A stretch of DNA of 64,000 bases from Halopseudomonas phragmitis (GTDB lineage Bacteria > Pseudomonadota > Gammaproteobacteria > Pseudomonadales > Pseudomonadaceae): positions 3,681,501 through 3,745,500 of the forward strand of contig NZ_CP020100.1 in the NCBI RefSeq assembly GCF_002056295.1. The letters run 5' to 3'. Positions 56,720-64,000 of the stretch are shown here, piece by piece. The notes below the pieces were generated by a model that saw only the letters and a program-made list of their open reading frames with translations, was not told the DNA's origin and ran no database searches. The translations under genes were made by a program, and so were the position numbers. Position 1 is the first letter of the stretch. Every line of letters begins with the position of its first letter.

Positions 56720-57877
56720 TCAGCGACGAATCCCAAACCACAAAACCGCCAGCCGGTTGACCCAGCTCCACAGTCGTATTTTCAGCCGATGCCCCCAGCC
56801 CAAAGCCTTCCAGGCACCCAGGCTCCACTCCCGACTCTGGGCGAAGTCACGCTGAAAACAGTCCCGCACTGCAGCGTTGAGAGACGGATCGACAACCTGC
56901 TGATTGGCTTCCAGATTCCAGTGCAGGGTCCAGTGATCGAAATTGCATGAACCCAGGCTGACCCACTCATCAACCAGCACCATCTTCAGATGCAGAAACC
57001 GCGGCTGGTATTCGTAGAGCCGAACACCGGCCTTGAGCAAGCCTGGGTAGAAGCGCTGCCCGGCATAGCGAACCGGAGCGTTATCGGTAATCTGACCACA
57101 CAGCAGCAAACGCACATCCACCCCGCGCCGAGCCGCGCGCTTGAGTGCCCGCCGCACGCGCCAGCCTGGCAAAAAATACGGTGTTGCCAACCAGATCCGG
57201 GTCCGCGATCTTGAGACGGCCGCCAGCAGCGCCTGAACCACCTCGGTATGCTCGCGGGCATCGGCATAGGAGACCCTGGCGTAGCCTGAAGCATCAGGCG
57301 CAGGCGGCGCCGGGACGCGCACCCGGTGCCATTTTGGTGGTGCCAGCCGCAGGCGCCGGCCGGATACCTGCCACTGCCGCTCGAACAACTCGGCCCAGTC
57401 ATGCACCACCGGGCCACGCACCTCCAGCATCAATTCATGCCAGAGGCTCTGGCGCTGATCCGGACGGTAAAAGTCATCGGTCAGCCCGGCCCCACCGACA
57501 AACGCCAACGTCTGGTCAATGACCAGAAGCTTGCGGTGGTCCCGATGCAGATTGCCGCGCCCGGCCAGCCAGTACAGAGGATTGTAGAAACGCAACTCGA
57601 CCCCGGCCTGAAGCAGATACTGGCGGTCGGTTGCGGACAACTGCAGGCTGCCGAAGCCATCGAGCAGGCAGCGTACCCGAACGCCGCGCGCCACGGCCGC
57701 GACCAGGCTATCGAGCACCTGACGGCTGGCCTGCCCGGAACTGATCAGATAGAGCTCAAGATCGATGCTGCTACGCGCCGCGTCCATGGCCTGCAACATG
57801 CGCGGAAAAAAGCTCTCGCCATCGACCAACAACTCGAAGGTGTTGCCTTTACGCCATGGATAGATAGGGCCAGCCAT
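56720..57877 (-). CDS. cardiolipin synthase-like phospholipase D family protein
   Basis: 385 aa from ATG 57877 (TAAGGCGG upstream); an in-frame 56-codon extension lies in the next gene. Two HKD motifs: HRDHRKLLVID about residue 115 and HLKMVLVDE about residue 325, each followed by the GG/S-N context (FVGGAGLTDD, SLGSCNFDHW). ClsB-type enzymes without N-terminal membrane helices condense phospholipids. It follows the metallo-beta-lactamase-fold gene by eight bases. Confidence 0.88.
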   Translation of the reverse strand: MAGPIYPWRKGNTFELLVDGESFFPRMLQAMDAARSSIDLELYLISSGQASRQVLDSLVAAVARGVRVRCLLDGFGSLQLSATDRQYLLQAGVELRFYNPLYWLAGRGNLHRDHRKLLVIDQTLAFVGGAGLTDDFYRPDQRQSLWHELMLEVRGPVVHDWAELFERQWQVSGRRLRLAPPKWHRVRVPAPPAPDASGYARVSYADAREHTEVVQALLAAVSRSRTRIWLATPYFLPGWRVRRALKRAARRGVDVRLLLCGQITDNAPVRYAGQRFYPGLLKAGVRLYEYQPRFLHLKMVLVDEWVSLGSCNFDHWTLHWNLEANQQVVDPSLNAAVRDCFQRDFAQSREWSLGAWKALGWGHRLKIRLWSWVNRLAVLWFGIRR

Positions 57878-57885
57878 GTACCGCC

Positions 57886-58668
57886 TTAGGGAATCCGGTA
57901 ATCCTCCTGCTCGAGCAGATCCATGCCACACTGCAATTGGCTGATCCAGTCGAGGAACGCCTTGATCATAGCAGGCCCGACGAACGGCCGCCCGTGCTGC
58001 GGCACGATCATCGACGGGTTGAGAGTGCGGATCATGTTGGCCCACAACCGGCAGGCCTTGTTGCCAGCCATGTAGCGCCGGTGAAAGCCCTCCATGCTGG
58101 GCACATGGGCGGCGAAGTCGGTTACCGGTTCGGCATCATCGACCATTGAGGCGCCCATATCGCCGGAAAACAGAATGCCGCTGACCGGATCGAAGAACTG
58201 CAGATTGCCCACCGAGTGGAGAAAATGCGCTGGCAAAGCCTTGATCATGGTTTCGCCCAGCGGAATGGTCTGACCACGATCCGGTACCGCGATCATCCGC
58301 TCCATGGTGCTAACCCCGTGCCTGGCGGTCAGATAGCCGGCAGACAGGTGCGGCAGAAAGCGCGCCCACAGCCGCGAACAGACCACCTTGCAGCGAGTAT
58401 GCAAAAACCACTTGTCCAGAGAAGCAATGATGTCCGGATCCTGGTGCGAGGCAAACACATAGGTCAGATCCTGTAACGGAATATGCTGGCTGACTGCCAA
58501 CGACAGAGGCATGTAGGTCAGATCGCCGCCCGGATCAAGCAGAGCGTGCTGATCATGATCGATAATCAGAAACTGGTTGGACTGGATGCCGTCACCGGTC
58601 ACCAACTGGTCGAAGCACAGTACCTTGTGCACACCATTGTCGAACAGCACGCGCGGAGGATGGGCCAT
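57886..58668 (-). CDS. metallo-beta-lactamase-fold protein, flavodiiron (ODP)-like
   Basis: 260 aa. Start ATG 58668 with AGGAG nine bases upstream; a TTG 21 bases earlier is less likely. Resembles the diiron oxygen-binding domain of FprA-type proteins: NQFLIIDHDQHALLDPGGD, FASHQDPDIIAS (HxxPD in place of HxExDH), PAHFLHSVGNLQFFD, LFSGDMGAS and IVPQHGRP. It lacks a flavodoxin domain. The ligand set is shifted toward the ODP type, so an O2/NO sensor or reductase role is possible but unproven. Confidence 0.8.
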   Translation of the reverse strand: MAHPPRVLFDNGVHKVLCFDQLVTGDGIQSNQFLIIDHDQHALLDPGGDLTYMPLSLAVSQHIPLQDLTYVFASHQDPDIIASLDKWFLHTRCKVVCSRLWARFLPHLSAGYLTARHGVSTMERMIAVPDRGQTIPLGETMIKALPAHFLHSVGNLQFFDPVSGILFSGDMGASMVDDAEPVTDFAAHVPSMEGFHRRYMAGNKACRLWANMIRTLNPSMIVPQHGRPFVGPAMIKAFLDWISQLQCGMDLLEQEDYRIP

Positions 58669-58761
58669 AGCGTTAAACTCCTGTAACAAACCAGCCGCCG
58701 TTATATAGAACTACTTACAAGTGGGTACTGACCTGCATCAACCCTGACATCCGTCACTCAA

Positions 58762-58806
58762 CTGCCATCAAAGTTTCACCGTCCTGACACGCCAGCTTCC
58801 TAGCAT
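58762..58806 (+). promoter_or_regulatory. Pho box and -10 element before olsB
   Basis: Three PhoB-type 7-mers spaced 11 bp: CTGCCAT (58762), GTTTCAC (58773), CTGACAC (58784). The last is followed after ten bases by TAGCAT (58801-58806), a -10 at the spacing normal for PhoB promoters. CTGCCATCAAAGTTTCAC matches the 18-bp Pho box consensus at about 14 positions. Transcription would start near 58813, about 30 nt before the olsB ATG. Confidence 0.7.
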
Positions 58807-58844
58807 CGACACTGATGCTAATGGCTGCCTTGCGGAGGTACCCG

Positions 58845-59597
58845 ATGACAGATGCTGCGCTCGCGTTGGACACACAGGACAATCGTCACCTGCAGACCGA
58901 ACTGGTCAAAGACCATGCCACCCTCAAAGAAGCGCTGGCACTGCGTTTCAAGGTCTTCAGCGAGGAATGCGGGGCCAGCCTGCCCAATGCCGACAGCGGC
59001 CTGGATCAGGACAGCTTCGACCTGCACTGCGAGCATTTGGTCGTGCGCGATCAGTTCAGCGGCCAGGTGGTCGCCACCACTCGCCTGCTAGACAGCCAGC
59101 GGGCTCGCCATGCCGGTGGTTTCTATAGTGAAGGCGAGTTCCAACTGATCGGTCTTGGTGAACTGCGCGGCGATGTCCTTGAGATCGGTCGGACCTGCGT
59201 TCACCCCGACTACCGCAATGGCGCTACCATCGGAGTACTGTGGGCCGGGCTGGCACAACTGATGAACGAGCGCCAGTACGGCTACCTGATGGGCTGCGCC
59301 AGCATCGGCATGGGCGATGGCGGGATTCAGGCTCACGCCATCATGCAGCGACTGCGCGAGCGCTACCTGTGCCGCGATTGGCTCAACGCCATACCGCGCC
59401 TGCCAATCCCCGAGCGCGACCTGCCGGCCAACGTCACTGCTCAGTTGCCGCCGCTGCTCAAGGCCTACATGCGCCTGGGCGCCAAGATCTGCGGCGAGCC
59501 CTGCTGGGATCCCGAGTTCAACGTTGCCGACGTGTTCATTCTGCTGCGCCGTGAACAGCTGTGCCCACGCTACGCCCGACACTTCAAGGCGGTATGA
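58845..59597 (+). CDS. olsB: L-ornithine N-acyltransferase OlsB
   Basis: 250 aa. Start ATG 58845 with GGAGG upstream. GNAT-like acyltransferase making lyso-ornithine lipid from ornithine and 3-hydroxyacyl-ACP. Conserved: [55 protein letters not shown] and [20 protein letters not shown]. Overlaps olsA by ATGA. The Pho box upstream agrees with phosphate-starvation induction of ornithine lipids, which replace phospholipids. Confidence 0.92.
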   Translation: MTDAALALDTQDNRHLQTELVKDHATLKEALALRFKVFSEECGASLPNADSGLDQDSFDLHCEHLVVRDQFSGQVVATTRLLDSQRARHAGGFYSEGEFQLIGLGELRGDVLEIGRTCVHPDYRNGATIGVLWAGLAQLMNERQYGYLMGCASIGMGDGGIQAHAIMQRLRERYLCRDWLNAIPRLPIPERDLPANVTAQLPPLLKAYMRLGAKICGEPCWDPEFNVADVFILLRREQLCPRYARHFKAV

Positions 59598-60394
59598 ACA
59601 GCATGGGCGTGAAACGTAGCTGGCGAGCCTTGTGCGTTGCCGGGTGGATTCTGACCGGGCTGTTACTGGCCACCTGGACAGCCCTGCTGCAACCGTTCAA
59701 CCCTCGTTGGCTGGCAGCTCATCGTCAACGTCTGACCCGCCATTGGATGCGTACGCTCATCCGCCTGCTACCTCTGCGCATCCGCTGCCACGGCACGCCG
59801 CCCAACGGCACCACGCTTTGGGTCAGCAACCATGTGTCCTGGCTCGATATCGTGGTACTCGGCGCCCAGGCGCCGGTGCACTTTCTGTCCAAGGCCGAAG
59901 TTCGCCATTGGCCGGTAATCGGCTGGCTGGCGGCTGCGGCCGGCACCCTGTTCATCAAGCGCGGCCAGGGCAGCGGCTCGCAGTTGCAGGAGCAGTTGAG
60001 CCACGCGCTGAATCAGGGCCGCAGTCTAGTGCTGTTTGCCGAAGGCACGACCACCGCCGGCGATCAGGTGCGAACCTTCCACGCCCGCATGCTGGCCTGC
60101 GCTCAGACTACCGGCACCCCGGTTCAACCGGTGGCCATCGCCTACCGCTACAACGGTCAACGTGACCAGTACGCGCCCTTTATCGGTGACGACGAGTTCA
60201 CCCGCCATCTGTGGCGGCTGCTCGGCTGCCCCGGTGTGATTGAGGTTGAAGTGTATTTTCTGCCGCTGCTGGCCAGCCAGGGCAACGAGCGCAACCAACT
60301 GGCCCGCCAGGCCCAGTCGGCAGTAGCTCAGGCGTTGGGGCTGCCCGACAGCAGCGCGCGCAAATCCGGATCGGATTTCAAGGCCGCCGCCTGA
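59594..60394 (+). CDS. olsA: lyso-ornithine lipid O-acyltransferase OlsA
   Basis: 266 aa. PlsC-family acyltransferase: NHVSWLD (HX4D) near residue 77, [24 protein letters not shown] and [16 protein letters not shown]. One N-terminal membrane helix ([20 protein letters not shown]). Completes ornithine lipid synthesis after OlsB. Its last 67 bp overlap the convergent AcpH-like gene. Confidence 0.92.
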   Translation: MNSMGVKRSWRALCVAGWILTGLLLATWTALLQPFNPRWLAAHRQRLTRHWMRTLIRLLPLRIRCHGTPPNGTTLWVSNHVSWLDIVVLGAQAPVHFLSKAEVRHWPVIGWLAAAAGTLFIKRGQGSGSQLQEQLSHALNQGRSLVLFAEGTTTAGDQVRTFHARMLACAQTTGTPVQPVAIAYRYNGQRDQYAPFIGDDEFTRHLWRLLGCPGVIEVEVYFLPLLASQGNERNQLARQAQSAVAQALGLPDSSARKSGSDFKAAA

Positions 60395-60963
60395 GTGGCA
60401 GCATAGTCGATAACCTCGGGCATGAACGCCAGAAAGTCAGCCTCGAATCCGCCGTAGTCCCGCTCCAGCTCGAGCACCGAGCCGGCCAGCCGGTTGTCGC
60501 GGCGCAAACGCCGCCCCATATTGGTCAGGGCTCGTTCCAACTGCTCCAGCTCGGCATAACTGCTCAGCCAGTCCTGCTCGGCCATACGCTGGATCACCGG
60601 CCAGGCATGCTCGGGGATCAGCGCCTGTTGGGCCAGTAAGCCGGCATACATCTGCTGGGTGAAATGCTCGATCGGCTGGGCTGAAAAGCGCGCCCAGTGC
60701 CTTGCCAGCAGGTGATCGTAGAACATGTCGACCATGATCCCGGCAAACCGCCGCCGCTCGCTGCTGACTCGAGCCTTACTGGCCAGAACCAGCGGATGGC
60801 TGTCGGTAAAGACATCGATCCGCCGGTGCAGCCAGACCCCTTCACGCACCGCAGGCGGCAGGGCCAGGTTCGCCACCGGTCCCTTGACGAAATCGCCCAG
60901 CAAGCTGCCCAGCGCCTGCTGGGGCTGAGGCGGCCCCAACAGCAGATGGGCGAGGAAGTTCAT
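60328..60963 (-). CDS. AcpH-like ACP phosphodiesterase family protein
   Basis: 211 aa. MNFLAHLLLG at the start, LLGDFVKG, VWLHRRIDVFTDSHPL and VDMFYDHLLARHW are the HD-type metal-binding motifs of the acyl-carrier-protein phosphodiesterase family, which removes phosphopantetheine from ACP. Its start overlaps the coiled-coil gene's stop (TGATG). Convergent 67-bp overlap with olsA. Confidence 0.88.
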   Translation of the reverse strand: MNFLAHLLLGPPQPQQALGSLLGDFVKGPVANLALPPAVREGVWLHRRIDVFTDSHPLVLASKARVSSERRRFAGIMVDMFYDHLLARHWARFSAQPIEHFTQQMYAGLLAQQALIPEHAWPVIQRMAEQDWLSSYAELEQLERALTNMGRRLRRDNRLAGSVLELERDYGGFEADFLAFMPEVIDYAATQAAALKSDPDLRALLSGSPNA

Positions 60964-61868
60964 CAGGGCTGCCCCACACGCTGCTGCAGGGTGTTGAGCT
61001 GGTTCTGCAGGGTGTTGAGGGTACGATTGGTCTGCAACCGGTAACTATCGATGGCTGCCAATGCATCCTCGGTCGAACTCAGACGCTGGTCTATCTCACT
61101 GCGCAACACCAGCATTTCCTGGTCCAGGTTACGCGCCGAGGCCTGATTCGACAGACTCTGCAGCGTACTTTGCTGACGCCGGAGCTGCTCAGCCTGCTCA
61201 CCGATACGCTGCTCCAGCCCCGCCAGCGCCCGGATCTCTTCACGCAGCCCGCCCAGCTCACCAGCCAGTGACTCATGCCGCTGACCACCTTGCTTCAGAG
61301 CATCATCCAGACTCCCCAGACGACCGCTCTGGGCCTCCAGGCGCTCCTGCAATTCATTGGCCTGACCACTGATGCCATCCAAACGACGCTGCCGCGCCTC
61401 ACCACTTTGCTGCAGACTGGCCAGGGTGCTGGCTTGCTGCTCCAGCTTGCGGGTCAGTTCCTGCACGCCTTTTTCCAGCGCCGTCAGCTGCGCCGCACGA
61501 GCCTGTTCGGTTTCGCTCAGGGTAGACTCGGTAGCACTGACCTTGCCAGTGATGTCCTGAATCCGCCCAGCCGCCTCCTCGCTGATACGAGCAAAACTGT
61601 TCTGGGTAGCCACCAACTGCTGCTGCAAACGGGTCTGCTGTTGATGGCTCCAATAACCCAGGCCCACCAGCCCAAGACTCAAGGCCGCACACAAAGCCCA
61701 CAAGGCACCATTACCAGAGCCTTTGGGTTCACTGCGTACAGGCGAGCGCAACGGCTCGTTCGGTATCTCTTTATCAGCCTTCTCCGCCTGGGGCTCCAGC
61801 GTGCCCGGCCGCTCATCTGCGGTCGCCCGGATACTGGGTAGCTCGCCCTCAAACTCACGATCTCTCAT
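60963..61868 (-). CDS. single-pass membrane protein with long coiled coil
   Basis: 301 aa. Charged N-terminal 50 residues, a membrane helix at about 55-74 (ALWALCAALSLGLVGLGYW), then about 225 residues of Gln/Glu/Ala/Leu-rich heptads (for example RLQQQLVATQNSFARI, LEQRIGEQAEQLRRQQ, NTLQNQLNTLQQRVGQ). N-in orientation would place the coiled coil in the periplasm. No enzymatic motif. Coupled to the AcpH-like gene by TGATG. Function unknown. Confidence 0.75.
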   Translation of the reverse strand: MRDREFEGELPSIRATADERPGTLEPQAEKADKEIPNEPLRSPVRSEPKGSGNGALWALCAALSLGLVGLGYWSHQQQTRLQQQLVATQNSFARISEEAAGRIQDITGKVSATESTLSETEQARAAQLTALEKGVQELTRKLEQQASTLASLQQSGEARQRRLDGISGQANELQERLEAQSGRLGSLDDALKQGGQRHESLAGELGGLREEIRALAGLEQRIGEQAEQLRRQQSTLQSLSNQASARNLDQEMLVLRSEIDQRLSSTEDALAAIDSYRLQTNRTLNTLQNQLNTLQQRVGQP

Positions 61869-62082
61869 TGACTCCCCTCAACTGCAAAAAGAGCGCACCA
61901 AAGCAATGCACGGCGCACCACAAGATCGCACGCCATCGCCTTTAGTGCCTGTTTCAGAACACTTTGACCGGCCCCAGGCAGCATAAATCCCCGGATCGAC
62001 CGATCTGGTACATATTCTGCTTGCAAGGCTCTAGCCTGGCTACCGGAACTGCTTTCCGAACAGCACGAAAGGGAGAATCAGC

Positions 62083-62442
62083 ATGATCGCCGAAGCCCAG
62101 TTCAATCGCGCCACCCTCGATTGTATGACTGCACTGCGCAGACGCCTGAAACAAAGCCTGGGGGTTACCGTCCATCTGAGCGAGCCGGATGCTGCCGAAC
62201 ACATGATCGACCTCAGTCGCGACTGCGCCCAGGACGACATCCGCGACCTGGGTGAACGTCTGGCCAGCATGCTCGAACCAATCGCTCCCGAGCCCGAGGA
62301 AGCGTTCGGCCTGCAAAGCGCGATTGCCGCGCGCCAACGCCAGATGAGCCAGCCCCGCGCCACTCGCCCACCCGAGCCTGCCCCCGCCAGCATGGGCGCC
62401 GGCAGCGTGCGGATCTATCGTGGCCAGGTTATTCGCAGCTAA
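62083..62442 (+). CDS. hypothetical protein
   Basis: 119 aa. Helical N-terminal part (ATLDCMTALRRRLKQSLGVT, MIDLSRDCAQDDIRDLGERL) and a Pro-rich C-terminal third ending SVRIYRGQVIRS. The C-terminal YRGQVIRS is a short basic tail also seen in small pseudomonad proteins. AAAGGGAG precedes the ATG. No family recognised; cytoplasmic. Overlaps the next gene by four bases, convergent. Confidence 0.65.
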   Translation: MIAEAQFNRATLDCMTALRRRLKQSLGVTVHLSEPDAAEHMIDLSRDCAQDDIRDLGERLASMLEPIAPEPEEAFGLQSAIAARQRQMSQPRATRPPEPAPASMGAGSVRIYRGQVIRS

Positions 62443-63482
62443 CCCAGCGCATGGCCTGCACGCTCGTTGCTACTCCAGGCACTTTCCAGGCCAGCCGGCA
62501 TTCCGGCTTCCCACCAGCGGGCAAAGGCCTCAAGCCCATCAGCCACACTGACCTGAGGTTGATAACCCAACTGCGCCCGCGCGGCGTCGATGTTCAGATT
62601 GAAATCACGCGCCATGACCGCCATCCCCAGCCGCAGGATAGCCGGCTCAGGCTGACCAGGAGTCAGGTGCGCACGCCATTCGGCCAGGCAGGCCATGCCG
62701 TAAGCCAACGGATAGGGTACATGACGGGTCAATGCTGGCATGCCAAGACGCTCCAGCAAACGATTGAAAGTCGGCCAGAACGCCACCGGCTCGCCATTGC
62801 TGATGTTGTAGGCTTGCCCCAACGCCGCTTCGGGTGCGCGTATGGCCAGATCCAGAGCCAGATTGAGGTTTTCCACCGGCGTCAGGTCAACCTGATTCTC
62901 ACCACGGCCAATGATCTTCAGACGCCCGCTTTGATGAGCCCGCAGCAAACGTGGAAAGATGGCCGTGTCGCCAGCACCAATCACGAATCGCGGCCGCAAG
63001 GCAATCACTTCGAGCCCCTGACGCCCGGCAGCGAAGACCTTCTGTTCGGCCAGATACTTGGTGGCCCCGTAATGGTCGAAAAACCGGGGCGGGACGAAGT
63101 CTTCGGTAATATCGCGGTGATCACGACCATCGAAATACATCGACGGTGACGACAAATGCACCAGGCGGCGTACCTTGCTACGCAGCGCGGCGGCCAACAC
63201 ATGCTCGGTCGTGCGTACATTGGCATCGTGAAAATAACTGTAAGGGCCCCAGGTGCCCACCGCACCGGCGCAATGCACGATGACCTCGCATCCCTCAGCC
63301 AGGCGCTCGGAGAATCCCGGATCCAGCAGGTCGCCCGCCAGGCACTCGGCGCCACGCTGCTTGAGCCAGCTCAGCGGCTCGGCCCGGCGTCCGCTGCAAC
63401 GTACCTCATAGCCCAGACTCAGGGCATGCGCCGCAAAGCGACCACCGATAAAACCACTGGCTCCGGTTACCAGAATTCGCAT
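62439..63482 (-). CDS. NAD(P)-dependent epimerase/3-beta-HSD-like extended SDR
   Basis: 347 aa. Rossmann motif TGASGFIGGRFAAH at 7-20, catalytic Tyr/Lys in YGATKYLAE, LHLSSPSMYFDG-type Ser block (VHLSSPSMYF), RPRFVIGAGDTAIFPRLL and VENLNLALDLA. It resembles sterol-dehydrogenase/OleD-like reductases. No oleABC genes are nearby, so the substrate stays open. Cytoplasmic. Confidence 0.85.
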   Translation of the reverse strand: MRILVTGASGFIGGRFAAHALSLGYEVRCSGRRAEPLSWLKQRGAECLAGDLLDPGFSERLAEGCEVIVHCAGAVGTWGPYSYFHDANVRTTEHVLAAALRSKVRRLVHLSSPSMYFDGRDHRDITEDFVPPRFFDHYGATKYLAEQKVFAAGRQGLEVIALRPRFVIGAGDTAIFPRLLRAHQSGRLKIIGRGENQVDLTPVENLNLALDLAIRAPEAALGQAYNISNGEPVAFWPTFNRLLERLGMPALTRHVPYPLAYGMACLAEWRAHLTPGQPEPAILRLGMAVMARDFNLNIDAARAQLGYQPQVSVADGLEAFARWWEAGMPAGLESAWSSNERAGHALG

Positions 63483-63563
63483 TATTGTTCTCCCTGTCGG
63501 ACTATGACTTTCCCCACCTTACTCCGCAGCGCCAGCCGGTACCAGTGGCGCGACGCCATCGCC

Positions 63564-64000
63564 TCAGCCCTGGCCCGCCGCCAACAGTGCGCTGGCGCGC
63601 TGAGCCAGTTCTGCAGTCAGGGTATCCAGCAGCCGACCACCATGACGCCAGTAGTGCCAATACAACGGCACATCCACCACCGCCCCCGGCACCAACTCGC
63701 GTAGAGCGCCGCTGGCCAGTTCCACCGGGATTTGCAGTGCCGGCACCATACCCCAGCCCATACCGGCACTGAGCAAACGGACAAACCCCTCGGACGATGG
63801 GCACAGGTGGTAGCGAAACTCACCGCCATAGTCCAACCCACTCAGAAACCGGTGCTGGAGCTGGTCATCAGGCCCAAAAACGATTGCCGGGGCGCGCCTG
63901 AGCGCCGTCTGACTCACCCCATCGGCAAAGTAGCGGGCTATGAACTCCGGGCTGGCCACCGCCAGATAACGCATATTCCCCAAGGCCAACACCCGGGCGC
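63564..64000 (-). CDS. argP: LysR-type regulator ArgP, C-terminal part (5' end outside window)
   Basis: About 145 codons of the effector domain; the frame is open to the window edge, so the DNA-binding N-terminus lies beyond 64000. LGNMRYLAVASPEFIARYFADG, APAIVFGPDDQLQHRFL, CPSSEGFVRLLSAGMGWGMVP and VDVPLYWHYWRHG match ArgP (IciA), the lysine/arginine-responsive regulator that activates the exporter argO and other genes. The partner exporter is not in view. Confidence 0.85.
   Translation of the reverse strand, partial: ARVLALGNMRYLAVASPEFIARYFADGVSQTALRRAPAIVFGPDDQLQHRFLSGLDYGGEFRYHLCPSSEGFVRLLSAGMGWGMVPALQIPVELASGALRELVPGAVVDVPLYWHYWRHGGRLLDTLTAELAQRASALLAAGQG

Overview
The window is one stretch of a Gammaproteobacterial chromosome, almost certainly from the Pseudomonadaceae. 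Markers for this are pqqABCDE followed by a prolyl-oligopeptidase gene, the ffs-dnaX-ybaB-recR block, kinB/algB, olsBA, a pykA/Entner-Doudoroff block and a fumarase/GGDEF/ferredoxin-reductase/enoyl-CoA hydratase block. G+C is moderate to high and coding density is high. A salt-tolerant or marine Pseudomonas-like lineage (Halopseudomonas type) would fit the betaine-uptake theme, but I cannot name the species. I saw no tRNA, rRNA other than none, CRISPR array, transposase or phage gene; the only stable RNA found is the 4.5S SRP RNA.

Layout. 0-2 kb: end of a molybdate ABC transporter operon (modBC). 2-5 kb: NTF2-like protein, SDR and divergent AraC regulator, a PaiB-like flavoprotein and a relic of a GGDEF gene. 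5-10 kb: PQQ biosynthesis (pqqABCDE and a downstream peptidase, minus strand). 10.2-23.7 kb: a catabolic cluster. 23.8-27.8 kb: exaC-type aldehyde dehydrogenase, a solute-binding protein, a small exported protein, a MITE-like repeat and pirin. 27.8-31 kb: recR, ybaB, dnaX, 4.5S RNA (minus). 31-40 kb: ACR3, hotdog protein, kinB/algB, a DUF1328 membrane peptide behind a sigma-54 promoter, AEC transporter, tpm, NhaP2-type antiporter. 40-45 kb: edd-pgl-eda operon divergent from pyk. 44.9-51.6 kb: an orphan type VI secretion vgrG module with adaptor, two lipoproteins and a lipase effector. 51.9-56.5 kb: fumarase, diguanylate cyclase, ferredoxin reductase, enoyl-CoA hydratase. 56.5-64 kb: second MITE-like repeat, phospholipase-D-type cardiolipin synthase, metallo-beta-lactamase-fold protein, olsBA, AcpH-like protein, coiled-coil membrane protein, an epimerase and the 3' part of argP.

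The most interesting region is 10.2-23.7 kb. A BCCT (betaine) carrier, a luciferase-like monooxygenase, its flavin reductase, an alpha/beta hydrolase and two aldehyde dehydrogenases match the parts list of the trigonelline (N-methylnicotinate) pathway described in Acinetobacter baylyi: oxidative ring opening, aldehyde oxidation, hydrolysis to succinate semialdehyde, then succinate. Around this core sit genes of unknown or supporting role: an 'amino acid synthesis' (DUF1185) protein, a carboxymuconolactone-decarboxylase-like protein, a DUF1330 protein, a Nudix hydrolase, a RibB-type flavin precursor synthase, a chemoreceptor and a GntR/FCD regulator. The same 12-bp palindrome ATGGTATACCAT occurs in the three divergent promoter regions of this cluster (four sites, one with one mismatch), so it is probably one GntR regulon covering uptake, chemotaxis, catabolism and FMN supply. 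The exact substrate is an inference. The cluster lies between exaC and pqqA, which I remember as neighbours in P. aeruginosa, so it looks like an inserted block.

The second notable locus is the T6SS module. The immunity-type lipoprotein gene is duplicated, and the downstream copy begins with the first codons and ribosome-binding site of the lipase effector, a scar of a tandem duplication. Other regulatory signals read from sequence are a Pho box in front of olsB and a sigma-54 promoter plus upstream dyad between algB and the DUF1328 gene.
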